DNA of 64,000 nt from Gnetum montanum (GCA_015680685.1 MNCI01004208.1:24989-88988); one strand, 5' to 3'. Shown: positions 45,529-58,399, numbered from the stretch's first letter. Program-made: numbers and translations. Notes: a model not told the origin generated them from the sequence alone.

Positions 45529-46016
45529 TTAGCATGGATAACCATCTCCCCCATGACTATGTTGGAAGAAGGAGATTTGAAAGATTTAGGGAGGTTGTCT
45601 ATCCAATGAGGTATTTGTTACACTAGCTTACTTGGGCTCATGAAAAGGTTTTATTTGTTGAATGTTGACCAGTTGTTTCTTGTTGAAGCTCTCAGCTTTG
45701 TAAATTAACATGGCCCCAAAAGGAAATATTTTATCAATTATATAAGGCCCCTCCCATAATGTTTGAAATTTTGTTCATTGTGGAACAAGTATGGGGTTCC
45801 AGTAGAGGACCTTATCTCTAGGTTGAAATTTGACTTTTCTTATTCATAGGTCATGTTGTTGCTTGCTGAATGCTTTATGCACTTCACTCAAGAATAGGGC
45901 CACTAATCAATTTTAATATAGAATGTTAAGTTTGATCAATTATTTTCTTTATGCTAGACTTAAGTCAAGATCCAAGTCACAAGTTATTGAAAGTGTATGG
46001 AGCTTAGATTAAAAGT
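45529..46016 (-). pseudogene. integrase C-terminal fragment, unit 1
   Basis: The frame ends SHGGDGYPC at 45529. Upstream in sense are KVLYWNP.LV, TLWEGPYII and LVNIQQIKPF-type segments, matching the tail of Athila integrase, which lacks a chromodomain. The catalytic part is absent; the frame meets an ORF X fragment at about 46017. Confidence 0.7.
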
Positions 46017-46346
46017 GCATCGAAAAGGTAGCAACATTCTTAGAGATTTCTTGGAATTATTGCTATTGAGAAAGGGACACCATTACCTCTCAAGTGTTAG
46101 GATTGGATTTTGCAAGAACTTGCATTCTTTGAGTAGAAAACATTGATGTTGAACCCTCCATCTTACTGATTAATCGTGCCACCTCATTGAGATGACTCAA
46201 TGCTAGCCTATAGATAGATGATTCACCACCACAAGGTCCCACCTACTACTACCACCTTGTCTCTTGGATTTGTTACACTTCACTAAGTTGTAATCATGGT
46301 GGATTAATCATTTTAATGTTATTTTATTATTATTTTTAATCATATG
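46017..46346 (-). other. rearranged ORF X fragment next to integrase tail
   Basis: 46017-46290 matches an internal part of ORF X (about 42150-42390), and the rest matches the region upstream of ORF X near 43520-43575. This order does not occur in an intact element, so it marks a deletion or recombination that preceded the 8-kb duplication, because 54046-54369 has the same join. Confidence 0.65.
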
Positions 46347-47191
46347 TGATGAGCGAAGAGGTACCCCTATGCCCAACCATATGAATCACTAAGTAGTTCA
46401 CATGTGATTTGATTGAATTATGTGGACTTATAGTTCTCCAATGCATTAGTTCTTATAGGAAGTAAAATGGGTGTTGAGAATGTCCGTTGTCTTCCCAATT
46501 ACACTTGTGAAGCTCAAGGGTGTAGTTTAAGTGCAATTGAGGTACATGATTTTATTAATTTTATGTTTTATAAGTCTAGTCACCTACAACAAGAATGAAA
46601 GGTAGAGTAGTTTAAGATCTAATTCATTTACTACTTAGCTAGCTTAACACAAGTACCCATCCCAATTTCTTGGACACATCCTGAACACATATAGCACTGT
46701 TGGGCTACCAAACATTAAGTGTTTTTTGGTTACCCAGTGCTACATGTATGCTTGAAGTAGTCATGCTTGTGTTCATTAACAATTGGAGATAAATTGCTTA
46801 ATTTAAATGCATTAAAGAAAACATAAATCTATTCTTAATGTTACAAGGATTGTCAAAAAGGTTCATTTTATTCTCGTCACACTATTGCACTTAGGTACAT
46901 TAGTGTTTGAACAAAGATTTGTACACACTCAGACTCCTGCTACAAGCACTCAAAAATATTCTAACTTTGGAGAAATAAAATTGTAAGAGATTCACTACTC
47001 TAATAAGAACTATGAAAAACTAATTGAAAACTATCTCCAAATCATGAGCCTAAGAGCTATTTATAGGCTAGTGTATATCCTTTGATATCAAATATCTGAC
47101 ATCACATCTTGGGCTCTGACATTAGATACCTGATGTCGAGGCTTTGATATTAGGTATCCAATATCAGGGTTGTGAAAAATGTGATTCATCA
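46347..47191 (-). repeat. F2-type 3' LTR, unit 1
   Basis: TGATGAGCGA...GATTCATCA, 845 bp, followed by a polypurine tract at 47192-47206 and then F2-type noncoding DNA. It is therefore the 3' LTR of a minus-strand F2 relative whose coding region and 5' LTR are missing. Confidence 0.85.
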
Positions 47192-48702
47192 TACCTCCAT
47201 GACTAAATGAAAACTCGCCCTTGAATGAAGAAGAGGAGGAACAAGTTCCTTACAAAATATTGGCCATGTATGGGATTATTGACTGACATACAAACTGACT
47301 TAGATGGAATAGATAGACTCTGAGTGCCCAAGTGTATGGATTTACAATCTTTACAAAATTGGATGTTCATAATAAGAGAAGTGAACAACTTGGACAAACT
47401 AACATCTAACACCTCTTAGCAGCTGAAGAGAGAGAGAGAGAAAATCCAATGATCATGAACGGGCCTCATCGTGTGATACTACTGCATCATCCTTGGGGAC
47501 GATAGTCTTATTTCTAGTCCATGATTCCTACTACAACCATAAAAAAATTGTGAATTAGTATGCATTATGTAACACATAGCTGCTAAGTACCTTGTCTCAT
47601 CAGTGGTTACATTCGGCTAGGTTGTGATTGTGGTAGATTGATTCCTTTAGTAATGTTAGCAAGAAAATTGACAAATAGGGTAAAATAAAGAAGTAGTCCA
47701 TTAAAGTTGAAAAAGTTCTACACAAGGAAATATTTGAAGAGGATGTAAGAATTCACAACAATAAAAAGGAAAGGTCACTAAAAAATGTTGTGAAGATGTG
47801 CACAACTGGATTTCATTGATGGGATAAACAAACGGATTTGATTGTAAGAGTGTTTAAGGATAAAGAACTTAACTAACCTAACCAAAAGATATGTAAGTGG
47901 GTCCTCCCCAAAGTAGGCACAAGCCTTTATTACCCTTGCATTACTTCAAGCTAAGGAGTCCATGGAACTTGTGGATGATTAATGGTTATAGAAAGATAAA
48001 TGCAAAAACCTGAAAGAAATTACCTAAGAATTCTAACACATTAGACTAGGACATCGAACAAGAACATGAGCCCGTAGTGAGGTGAGACATGAAAAGCATA
48101 GATGGATGAGAGAGAGATAGTGGAATGGAGTTCTTGATTAAGGTCACATGAAGTCCCTTGTGGATTTTATGGTTAAATGACTTGATAGGATCCATCATTT
48201 TTCTAGACCAAAATCAACCATGTTCAGTGACTTCGCATTGCCATTCTAAGACCAATCCACCCCCCTGAGACACAAGAGTGCTTCCATAGAACAACAGAGA
48301 AGTAGGAAGGTAGGAAGGGAATTAGCTAGAGGGGATTTTTAGGCATGGGTAACATGTCTTTCTAGTCCCATAACTAGTGCTTGTAGCCCATTTATTACAT
48401 CTAACAGGTGTGCTTTGAATTCCCATTGTTTTTATGAAATGGAAACCACACCATGCAAAGACATATGCATTTATTTTGTTTAATGGGTGTGCTTTGAATT
48501 TCCATTATTTTTATTTTCCTGTTTTTTCTTTTTGAGATGGGAACCACATCATGCAAAGACATATTTAACTTCCTTTATTTTTCAACATGGAATGATAAAA
48601 AATCCATGAAAACACACATGCACCCAAGTAAGCAAAAAGGCACAAAAAATACCGAATCCCCTTGAAGTCACACCTTGCTCAGACCTTTGACTCCTTCTCT
48701 TA
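47192..48702 (-). other. F2-type polypurine tract and noncoding region, unit 1
   Basis: Similar to 17130-18520 of F2, including the GTGGGTCCTCCCCAAAG box near 47897, a (GA)n-type run near 48107, and the doubled CCACACCATGCAAAGAC segment at 48445 and 48541. It ends abruptly near 48700, where ORF X of unit 2 begins. Confidence 0.7.
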
Positions 48703-51517
48703 TTTCAAGTGCATGTAGTGGTTGAGGAAGCTATGGTTGTTCTATTACAGTTGCCACTTTTAATGGAAGGAAAAAGGCATCCAATAATGCCTTTATCTTC
48801 TCCTCCTTGCTTTGGGAGTCATTAATAGCCCATGCAACATCACCAATGTGGGCTAGAATGGGGATATTCCATGAACAGGGCATTACTGGAAACAACTCCT
48901 TCACATTGACAAACCATGCAGTAAATTGCTTTCATTTGATATCAAATGCTCTGAGTGTGTTCTATAGCTCATAGTAGTCATTCATCCTCTTGGCTAGGTT
49001 CTCAGTAGTTAGTCTTTAATTAGTGAACTTTGCCTTGAGAACCTCAAGTTCTACGTTTGCCACTGCAAGCTTTTGCTTGGTGTGCTTATGGTGCTTGAAT
49101 TCTACCTTGTACAACAAGTATGAGTTGGTCCCTTATTTTTTTAATTTAGACTGTAACTACCCACTAGTCAGCATAGCCATATTTTCATAACAAAGATTGG
49201 CAAGATCCATGTATTCTATCATCTCCTTAATCTATAATGCCTTCGTTTGGATCTCCACTTTCTTGTAGGCATCTATCCCATCAACGATAAGTTGCCAAAT
49301 CTCTCTTCCTTATTGGAGTTGCTAGAGGGTCTTGTTTACTTTTGCCTTTACTAACTAGATGTGTTTTTTATTAACGTATTTTTGTAGACCAATTTGACCT
49401 TTGTAGTGATTTTTAACTCTCTAAAATTTAAAAGCCTTGAAATTTCTAAGTGACTACTTTGATTGTAGTCTTTTGGGAAAAAGAATGAACCTCTTCCATG
49501 GAGAGGTTCCTATTTTTCATTATCAATCTCCTTAGCTTAGTATTCACTTTGGCTAGCTACTCCTGTTGTTGATGGATGAAATCTACCATTTTCTATTTTT
49601 GCACAAAAACATTTTGTAGGCTATGATTCTCTATTGTCAATTGTACATTCTCCTTGTGGATCTAATCCAAGGACTTCTGAATTTTATGTTGAGTGGCCTT
49701 TGTTAAGGATTGATAAAACACTAGTGTCTCCATCACACCATGAACCCCTTTTAATCTTGTGTGAAGTTGTTCAAGAGCTTCATCCTTTATCAATGTTGGG
49801 TTGAGGAATGTAGGATTAACAATCTAGGCTCTTAGTTTGGTAACCTCTACAGACAAGAATTCATTTAGTTATTAGGTTATTTTGAGTTGCCCCTCCAAAA
49901 TGGTGTTCTTGCCCCCTACTTCTAGCAACTCTGATTGGGTTACAATTATGTTGTTTGGAAGGTCAAAGACATATGTAATTGATTGCCTGATTCCCACCAG
50001 TCAATCTAGTAAGTATTCATGTTGTGCTATGCTCAATTTGCCAGTTACTATCCCTATGGGTGTCTACACATCTTTAAGTGTAGAGATATCTAGTACAAAT
50101 GCCTTAGGTGCATTTAGAGATTTGATAATTTTATCAACAACCACCTCTGTTGGTGTCTCCTACCCCTCATGCTGCACATCACTAAAATTCTTGCCTTCTC
50201 ATCCTCCTACAAGTGCACTAAAAAAGTAGCAACATTCCTAAATATTTTTTGGAATTGCTACTATTGTGAGAGGGATACCATCACCTCTCAAGCAATTGGA
50301 TTTGATCTTGTAGGTGACTGCATTCTTTGGGCTGAAAAAATTGCTCCACCTTCCTTCATCTAGCTAAATATTTGAGCCACTTCATTCAATTGACTCATCA
50401 CTGGCCGATACATAGATGGATTGCCACCACTCATTCCTACTTGTTGCTCTTACTCACTCAAGAGCCATTCTTGAAATTCGTGTAATTTTTGAAAAGTTAC
50501 AGTGATATCCAGTATTGCTTGTTGAGTGAGTGGTGGAGGTGGTGATTGTTGCTCCTCTTCTTGGATGACTTTTGCATGGAATTTGTCTTTCATCATCTCC
50601 ATCTAGTTAGTGGACGGAGCACATTGGACATTGTGATTTGTATAGCAGGTTATCCCTCCCCTCTAACATAGTTTTCTTATGAGGCATGGAAAGGGGAGTG
50701 CCTTCCTTCCACATTCATTCTCCTTAAAGCATTTTTCTATCTTAAGATATATTAGCTATGGAAGGTTGATAAGAAATCTACCACTTAGAGCAGCACATGC
50801 ATAGGTAGAGAAGGTAGTGATCTTGCTTGGCCTCACCATTGGATTGAGGTGAAAGGCTACAATCTTGTAGTAGATTCTCTCTATTAGTGTGAATGCACCA
50901 TAATTCTTATGATTAACACCATAACACCACTATATCCATTCTTTCTTGATGTTGGGGTCTACCTGTATTGGAATCCCAGTAAGATTTGTCGCAATTTTTG
51001 GCAACCCAAGTACCTTTAAAATGGCTTGCGTTGAGTAGGACACTAAAATATCCTTGATCTTGATCGTTGATCTAGGTTTCTTGTTATTCTAGAATAAGAA
51101 TGTCTCTCCCATGTACCACTCAATGTTGGAAGATATGATGGGCCATATGTGAGAGGTCTTCAATTGATCTTGTACTTCTTGAGGTGCTTACTTCAAGAAA
51201 GAGGCATAATTCGACTCTTGGAGCACCATTTTCAAAACCTCCTTTGATTTGATCTGCTTGATGCAAACTTTTATCAAGGTCACCTCAAGGTTTGCTTGTG
51301 GAGTTGGTGCCTCATCCCAGTGGGATTACTCTATCACTGCTACTTGTTTTGGAATTTGATGAACAGATTCCACTTTCGGCTCCTCCTTAAGAGGTCCCAT
51401 AGCATATGTTGTTGCTTATTATTTTTTGGCTTGTTCTTGGCCCCTTCCTATTCATGGTCATTTGTCCTGTGGTTGTGATGGTTCTTCTTCCTATGTGTAC
51501 TTCTCCTTTGGTGCCAT
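48703..51517 (-). pseudogene. ORF X, unit 2 copy
   Basis: Collinear with 40632-43450. The start is ATG at 51517 (MAPKEKY); the last codons are missing at the unit junction. It preserves LKTSHMWPIISSN, VKI.DILVSYSTQAI, IPIQVDPNIKKEWI, LNPMVRPSKITTFSTYACAALSGRFL and LPFPCLIRKLC. Some stops of unit 1 are sense codons here (for example Gln in STQAI), which shows that the stops are secondary. The protein was probably intact in the ancestor. Confidence 0.55.
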
Positions 51518-53561
51518 GTGTGATCACAACACAGCCAAGGATTAGTATATATAATGTGTAACTTATAATGTTTTGATACCTCTTCTCGTTAGTTAGTTAC
51601 ACTTAGGCTAAGGTTGGACCATGGTAGATTCGTTATTTTATTATTATTTTATTAAATTTTAAGTTCAAAGTATTACCAAAGCTAGTTGGAAGGGTTTAAA
51701 TTTTGTAATTTGATGTTTGCATTTTGGTTTCTTTGTTAAGCCTTTTTGGGAGTTAGAAACATTTTAGAAAAATTTTCTATCAAAAACTCAAAAAATTTAG
51801 TTTTGTGGCATCTATGACTAAGAGCTTACCTTTGGTAGCTACAAGGTTCAGGAATTGAGTGATTTGGACAAACAATTAGGAAGATATGGTTTTTGGAAGG
51901 TTCTCAGCTCTAAAAATTGCAAAAACTCCTTTGACATTTGAAAGGAAATATGAAAAAGTTGATGTATGGACATGTATATATATATATATACTATTTTTGT
52001 GTTGTGTCGACAAGGTCCCATATATGGGATCTTATACATGTAGGGTTTGTCAATGGATACACATTTACGAAGGCTATAAGCAAAATTTTTCAACTTGAAT
52101 TTCTCATAAAATACATGGAGTTTTCTGATGAAAGTGGGATCCACGGAGTCCCCATAAAAGCTAAGAACTTGATGGAATCATCAAAGAGGGTTGTGAAAAT
52201 ATCAAACATTGACAAATTGGGTGGAAAATTTGTTCATTGAATAAATTATCTTAAGGAGTTCACAATTGGATGCATTGAATAGGGTGTATGAAGCTTTGGA
52301 TTGCTGTAATGTCTAAGGGTGAGGTACTTAACTAATCCAACCAAGAGATATGTAAGTGGGTCCTTCCCATAGTAGGCACATGCCCTTTTTGCCCTTGCAT
52401 AACCTCAACCTAAGAAGTCTGTGGACCTCATATGTGATTAATGGTTATGAAAGTTAAGGACCAAAACCTAGAAGAATCTACCTAAGAATTTAGGCACATC
52501 AAACCAAGACATCAAATAGGGACATGAACATTGACAATGAGGTTAGTCATGGAAAGCATAGATGGATGAGAGAGAAGGTGGAATGGAGTTCTTAATTAAG
52601 GTCACGCAAAGTTCCTCTTGAATTTTTGTGGTTAAATGACCTAATAAAATCCATCCTTAGTCTAGACCAAAACCAACCACATTTAGTGACTTCGCATCGC
52701 CGCTCTAAGATCAGTCCATTCACTTGAGATACAAGAGTGCTCCCATAGATCAATCAATAGTCCTTATAGAGAAGAAAAGAGAAGCAAGAAGTGCGAAAGG
52801 ACCTTAGTTAGAGGGGACGTTCAGGCATGGGTAACATGTCTTTCTAGTCCCATAACCAATGCTTAGAGCTTGTTATTTTGTTTAAGGTATGTGCTTTGAA
52901 TTCCCATCATCATTTCATTTTTTCATCATAATTTTTGTGTGTGTGTTTTTATTTTTTATTTTTTAGATGGGAACCCCATGTAAAGACTTATTCGATATAG
53001 AATGGTAAGAAATCCATGAAAACATTCATACATCCAAGTAAGTAGAAGGCTACAGAGAGTATTGAGTTCCCTTGAAGTCACATCTTGTTCAAACCTTTGA
53101 ATCCTTTCCAAGTCTAGAAACTACGAAGATCATAAGTTCGTTAAAGGTTTACTTAATGAAAAGGGATCTCATATGTCCAAAAAAAAGAAAACCATAGAGT
53201 TTTTGGATGGGTGGATGTCGTGGATTCATTGCCTATTCCATAAAAAAGAAACCATGTCTTAGTTATTAGTACCAAAATTCAAAAATAGAAACCAGACATT
53301 AGCAATCAAAAATAATAAGTACAAACCACAATTAACAATAGTTACAACACCACTGTGTCCTTTTGGCACAAAGCACTTTATTAGCAAAAATTTAGAAAAT
53401 CACACCCAAAACAAAGGAAATTATATAATAAAGTGTAAAATATTCAAGAAAAATCAAACGTATCAACGATGGTGTAAAATAGGAACAAGTATAAAACAAA
53501 AAGGTGTAACATAAACAAAGTGTAAAACAAAAAATAGAAAAATTTAGAGCCACGTAAATGA
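51518..53561 (-). other. unit 2 noncoding region between pol end and ORF X
   Basis: Collinear with 43451-45528: (TA)n near 51975-51990, the GTGGGTCCTTCCC box near 52356, the CATAACCAATGCTTAGAGC box near 52850. No supported gene. Confidence 0.6.
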
Positions 53562-54045
53562 TTAGCACAAATGACCATGTCCCCCATGGCTAAGTTTGAA
53601 GGAGGAGATCCAAAAGATTGAGCAAGGTTGTCCATCCAATGAGGTATTCATTGCACTGGCTTGCTTGAGCTCATGGAAAGGTTTTATTTGTTGAATGTTG
53701 ACCAATTGTTTCTTGTTCAAGCTCTTAGGTTTGTAAATTAACATGGCCCTAGAAGAAAACATTTTGTCAATTATATAAGGCCCCTCCCATAATGTTTGAA
53801 ATTTTTTTCATTGAGGAACAAGTGTGGGGTTCTAGTAGAGGACCTTATCTTTAGGTTGAAATTTGACTTTCCTTATTCTTAGGTCAAGTCATTGCTTGCA
53901 GAATGCCTTGTGCACTTCACTCAAGAATAGGGCCACTAATCTATTTTAATCTAGCATGTTAAGGTTGATCAATTGTTCTCTTTGTGCTCAAGATCTAGGT
54001 CATAGGCTGCTGAAAGTGTAGGGAGCTTGGATTGAAAGTGCACTG
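53562..54045 (-). pseudogene. integrase C-terminal fragment, unit 2
   Basis: The last 66 codons are open: KMFSSRAMLIYKPKSL, LVNIQQIKPFHELKQ, ending SHGGHGHLC at 53562. Upstream, a KVLYWNPTLVP-type and TLWEGPY segment continues to about 53990. Same extent as the unit 1 copy. Confidence 0.72.
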
Positions 54046-54369
54046 AAAAGGTAGCAACATTCCTAGAGATTTCTTAGAATTATTGCTATTGAGAAAGGGA
54101 CATCATTACCTCTTAAGTGTTAGGATTTAATCTTGCAAGCACTTGCATTCTTTGAATAGAAAACATTGACGTCAAATCCTCCATATTGATGATTATTCAT
54201 GCCACCTCGTTGAGATGACTCAATGCTAGCCTATAGATAGAGGATTTACCACCACATGATCCTACTTGCTACTACCACCTTTTCTCTTGAATTAGTTACA
54301 CTTGGCTAAGTTATGATCATGGCATATTAATCATTTTAATGTTATGTTATTATTATTTTTAATCATATG
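54046..54369 (-). other. rearranged ORF X fragment, unit 2
   Basis: Same join as at 46017-46346. Confidence 0.6.
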
Positions 54370-55247
54370 TGATGAGTTGTAAGGTACCCCTACACCCAAC
54401 CATATGAATCATTAAGGTGTTCACACACAATTCGGTCAAATTCCGTGGACCTATAGTTCTCCAATGTACTAGTTCTTCTAGGAAGTGAAATGGGCATTGA
54501 GAATATTCATTATCTGCCCAATTACACTTATGAAGCTCAAGGGTATGGTTTAAGTGCAATTAAGGTACATGACTTTATTAATTTTATGTTTTATAAGTTT
54601 AGTTGCCTACAATAAGAATGAAAGGTAGAGTAGTTTAAGATCTAATTCATTTACTGCCTAGCTAGCCTAGCACAAGTACCTGTCCCACTCTCCTGGACAC
54701 ATCTTGAACACGTATAGCATTGCTGGGCTACCAAACATTAAGTGTTTCTAGGTTACCAAGTGCTACATGTATGCTTGAAGTAGTCATGCTTGTGTTCACT
54801 AACAATTGGAGATAAATTGCTTAATTTAAATGCATTAAAGTAAAGTGCATGAAAATAAAGTGCATTAAAGAAAACATAAATCTATTCTTCTTAGTGCTGC
54901 AAGGATTGTCAAAAGGGTTCATTTTATTCCTATCACACTGCTGCACTTAGGTACATCAATGTTTGAACAAAGATCCATACACACTTAGACTCCTACTATG
55001 GGCACTTAGAAATATTCTAACTTTGGAGAAAAAATCTATAATAACTTTGCTACTTTGATAAAAACTACGAAAACTAAATAAAAACTATTTTCAAATCATG
55101 AGCCCAAGCACTATATTTATAGGTTAGTGTATACCCTTTGATATTGGATATCCAACATCACATCCTAGGCTCTGACATTAGATACCTGATGTTGAGGCTT
55201 CAATATCAAGTACCCGATATGGGAGCTGTGAAAAATGTAATTTATCA
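54370..55247 (-). repeat. F2-type 3' LTR, unit 2
   Basis: 878 bp, TGATGAGTTG...TTTATCA, with the same left flank (TTTTTAATCATATG) as the unit 1 LTR, followed by a polypurine tract at 55248-55262. Confidence 0.85.
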
Positions 55248-56162
55248 TACCCCCATGATTGAATGAAAATTCATTCTCGAGTGTAGAAGAGGAGGAACAA
55301 ATTCCTTACAAAATATTAGGCAGGTATGGGATTATTGATTGACATACAAACTGACTTAGATGGAACAGATAGACTCTAAGTGCCTGAGTGTATAGATTTA
55401 CAATATTTACAAAATTGGGTGTTCATGATAAGAGAAGTAAACATCCTAGACAAACTGACATCTAACACCTCTTGGCAGCTGAAGAGCGAAAGAAAAAATC
55501 CAATGATCATGAACAGGCCTTGTTGTGTGGCACTGTTGCATCATCCTCGGGAAAGATAGTATCACTTCTAGTTCATGCTTTCTAGTGCAACGATAACAAA
55601 ATCATGAATTAGTATGCACTATGTAACACATAGCTGATAAGTACCTTGTCTCTTAGTGGTTACACTCTGCTAGGTTGTGATTGTGGTAGATTGATTCCTT
55701 TAGTAATGTTAGTAGGAAGATTTGACAAATAGGGTAAAATAGAGAAGCAGTCCATTAAAGTTGAAAAAGTTCTACACAAGGAAATATTTGAAGAGGGTGT
55801 AAGAATTCACAACAATAAAGAGGAAAGTTCACTGAAAAATGTTGTGAATATGTGCACAATTGAATGTCATTGATGGGATAAACAAAAGGATTTGGTTGTA
55901 AGAGTGTTTAAGGATAAAGAACTTAACTAATCCAACCAAAAGATATGCAAGTGGGTCCTCCCCAAAGTAGGCATAGGCCTTTATTACCCTTGCATAACTT
56001 CAAACCAAGGAGTCTATGGGCCCTATGGATGATTAATGGTTACGAAAGGTTAAGTACAAAAACTCGGAAGAAACTACTTAGGAATTTTGACACATTAGAC
56101 CAAGACATCAAACAAAAATATGAAACTGGAAATGAGGTGAGACATGGAAAGGATAGATAAAT

Positions 56163-56207
<45 letters not shown>

Positions 56208-56616
56208 ATGGAGTTCTTGATTAAGGTCACATGAAGTCCCTTGTGGATTTTATGGTTAAATGACTTGATAGGATCCATCATTAGTCTAGACCAAAATCAA
56301 TCACATTCAGTGACTTTGCATCACCATTCTAAGACGAGTCCATCCCCCTGAGGCACAAGAGTGCTTCCACAGAACAACCATAGCTCCTTATTAGAGAAGA
56401 AAAGAGAAGTAGGAAGTGAGGAATGGTGTTAGTTAGAGGGGACCTTCAGGAATGGGTAACATTTTTTTCTAGTACCATAACTAGTGCTTGTAGCCTATTT
56501 ATTATGTCTAAGGGTGTGCTTTGAATTCCCATTGGTTTTTTTTTCTGAAATGGAAACCACACCATGTAAAGACCTATGCATTTATTTTTTCTAAGGGGTG
56601 TGTTTGAATTCCCATC
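55248..56616 (-). other. F2-type polypurine tract and noncoding region, unit 2
   Basis: Collinear with 47192-48500. It has the GTGGGTCCTCCCC box near 55953, a (GA)n microsatellite of about 20 units at 56165-56203 that is short in unit 1, and the CATAACTAGTGCTTGTAGCC box near 56477. Interrupted at 56616 by a solo LTR. Confidence 0.7.
56165..56203. repeat. (GA)n microsatellite
   Basis: About 19-20 perfect GA units; unit 1 has only a short run at the same place (about 48107-48117), so it expanded after the duplication. Confidence 0.92.
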
Positions 56617-57450
56617 TACTGAGCAGTGAGATATCCCTATGCTCAACCATACAAATATGAGCATCCACGCATGATCTAGTCGAATTCCAAGGACTAAGTG
56701 CTTATGCACCTTACAAAACAAGGACGACTTAGTCAATTGTTGTCTTCCCAAGCTTACTTGTATGACATAATTTTATGGTTAAGTAAACTTGAGGTATATG
56801 ATTTTTATATATTTTTTATGTTTATGTCCTGGTGCTAAAAAGGGAGAAGTGAAATATTTAACTAATTTAATTTAACTACTCAACCATGCTTTAACTAGTC
56901 CTAACACCAGCATCCATTCCCACTTGTCGTGCACTTCTTGAAGCTGTGCAACACTACTAGGATTACCAAACACTAATCGTTACTGGGTTGCCAAGTGTTC
57001 CACGTATGCTCAAAGTAGTCATATTGAGTGTGCTTACTTGGGAGAGTTAACAAGGTAAGAGAGAGAGAACATTAATTAACTAAGGAAAGCATTAAATAAC
57101 TGTAAATAACATTAAATAAGCTATTCTAAATGCTGCAAGGTTTATCACAAAGTTCATTTTTATTTTCGGCCACAAGGTGTGCTAAGGTACACAATGCTCG
57201 AATAAAGATCTATTCACTTTATGACTCCTACTACGGGCACTCAGAAATAATTCTAACTCTGAGAAGGAAAAAAGGCAAGAGTTCGGGTCAAGGACTAAGA
57301 CTAATTTCCAAAACCAAGTGCACCTGCCTCTTATTTATAGGCAACGAGATAGGTTTTGACATTAGATGTCTAATATCGCTTGGTAGGCTTCAATATCATA
57401 GACCCAATATCGTGAATGTGATATCACAGCCCCGATATTGTGGTTCATCA
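56617..57450 (-). repeat. solo LTR, F1-related
   Basis: 834 bp, beginning TACTGAGCAGTGAGATATCCC and ending GTGGTTCATCA on the plus strand, flanked by CCATC (56612-56616) and CCATT (57451-57455), a 5-bp duplication with one transition. The surrounding F2 noncoding sequence resumes on both sides. No PBS or polypurine tract adjoins it. It is therefore the product of LTR-LTR recombination of a former full element. Its inner sequence (ACCAAACACTAATCGTTACTGGG) is closest to F1 LTRs. Confidence 0.82.
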
Positions 57451-57637
57451 CCATTGTTTTATTTTTTCTTTTTCTTTCTTTTTCTTTCTTTTTTTTCTTT
57501 TGAGATGGGAACCGCACCATGTAAAGACGTATTCAACTTCCTTTATTGGTCAACATGGAATGGTAAGGAATCCATGAAAACACACATGCGCCCAAGTAAG
57601 CAAACAAGCACAAAGAATACCAAATCCCCTTAAATGT
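57451..57637 (-). other. F2-type noncoding region, continuation of unit 2
   Basis: T-rich tract, then GAGATGGGAACCGCACCATG and the segment matching 48540-48665. Cut at 57637 by F1-c. The 5 bases before F1-c are AATGT; the expected duplicate would lie beyond the window. Confidence 0.65.
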
Positions 57638-58387
57638 TGATGGGACGTGATATCGTAGCCTGTCACTAGTTCTATAAATAAGAGGTAGTTTTCCCTTATT
57701 TTCCCATCTAGATTTAGACCCTTAGCTAAACGTTGGCAGTTTTACCATTCCACACATAGAATAATTTCCATGTGCCCACAGTAGGAGTCTCAAAGTGAAC
57801 GGATTTTTATTCGAGCAAATTATACCTAAGCACATATTTGTGTACGACAATAAAGATGAACTTTTTGATAAACCTTGCAACATGTGGACTAAGCTAAATA
57901 GGATTTAATTAATGTTAAATGTTTAAATTCTTTATTAGATTATTAATCTCTCAACCCTCAACTCTCCTAGTTAAGTGCATTCAGTATGACCACGTCGAGC
58001 ACGTGTGTAACGCTTGGTAACCCAATAACGAGTAGCATTTGGTAATCCCAGTAGCATTGCACTGGTTCAGGGTGTGTACGGCAAGTGGGAATGGTTACTG
58101 ATGCTAGGGTAATTAGAACTTAGTTAGTGAATGGTTAGTCATTAGTCTCTTCACCCTTTGCCTACTAGCATAGGCGATAAAAGATAAAAAGATATAAAAA
58201 TCACATGCCTCAAGTTTACTTAACCATACAACCGTGAAAAATACAAGTAAGCTTGGGAAGATAATGATTGATTAACCTTAAGTGTTCCATAAGGTGCGTA
58301 AGCACTTAGTCCTTGGAGTTCAACCGGATCGTGCATGAAACGCTCGTATTTGTATGGTTGAGTATAGGGATACCTCGCCACTCATCA
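57638..58387 (+). repeat. 5' LTR of F1-c
   Basis: TGATGGGACGTGATATCGTAG...GCCACTCATCA. It is shorter than its siblings because most of the palindrome array is missing: only one GATATC remains before CTATAAATAAGAGG (57671-57684). The 3' LTR at 63758 has three or more, so the array was lost in this LTR. Confidence 0.92.
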
Positions 58388-58399
58388 TTGGCACCGGAC
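58388..58399 (+). promoter_or_regulatory. remnant primer binding site of F1-c
   Basis: TTGGCACCGGAC: compared with F1-b, about 8 bases in the middle of the PBS are deleted. Confidence 0.6.

Larger units (their letters stand above)
40632..57637. repeat. tandem duplication of a unit of about 8.05 kb
   Basis: Unit 1 (about 40632-48702) and unit 2 (about 48703-57637, enlarged by a later solo LTR) are collinear direct copies. Marker offsets are close to constant: 8,067 bp at the ORF X segments compared, about 8,030 at the integrase tail stop, 8,023 at the LTR start, 8,056 at the LTR end. The copies share the abnormal join of integrase tail, ORF X fragment and LTR, so this is duplication of a rearranged unit and not two separate insertions. 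Confidence 0.8.

Noticed and set aside
54370-55247. 5' LTR partner of the LTR at 46347-47191, making 46347-55247 one element
   Set aside because: No primer binding site lies next to it on the left; the left flank is the same noncoding DNA as beside the unit 1 LTR, and a polypurine tract follows on the right, so both are 3' LTRs.
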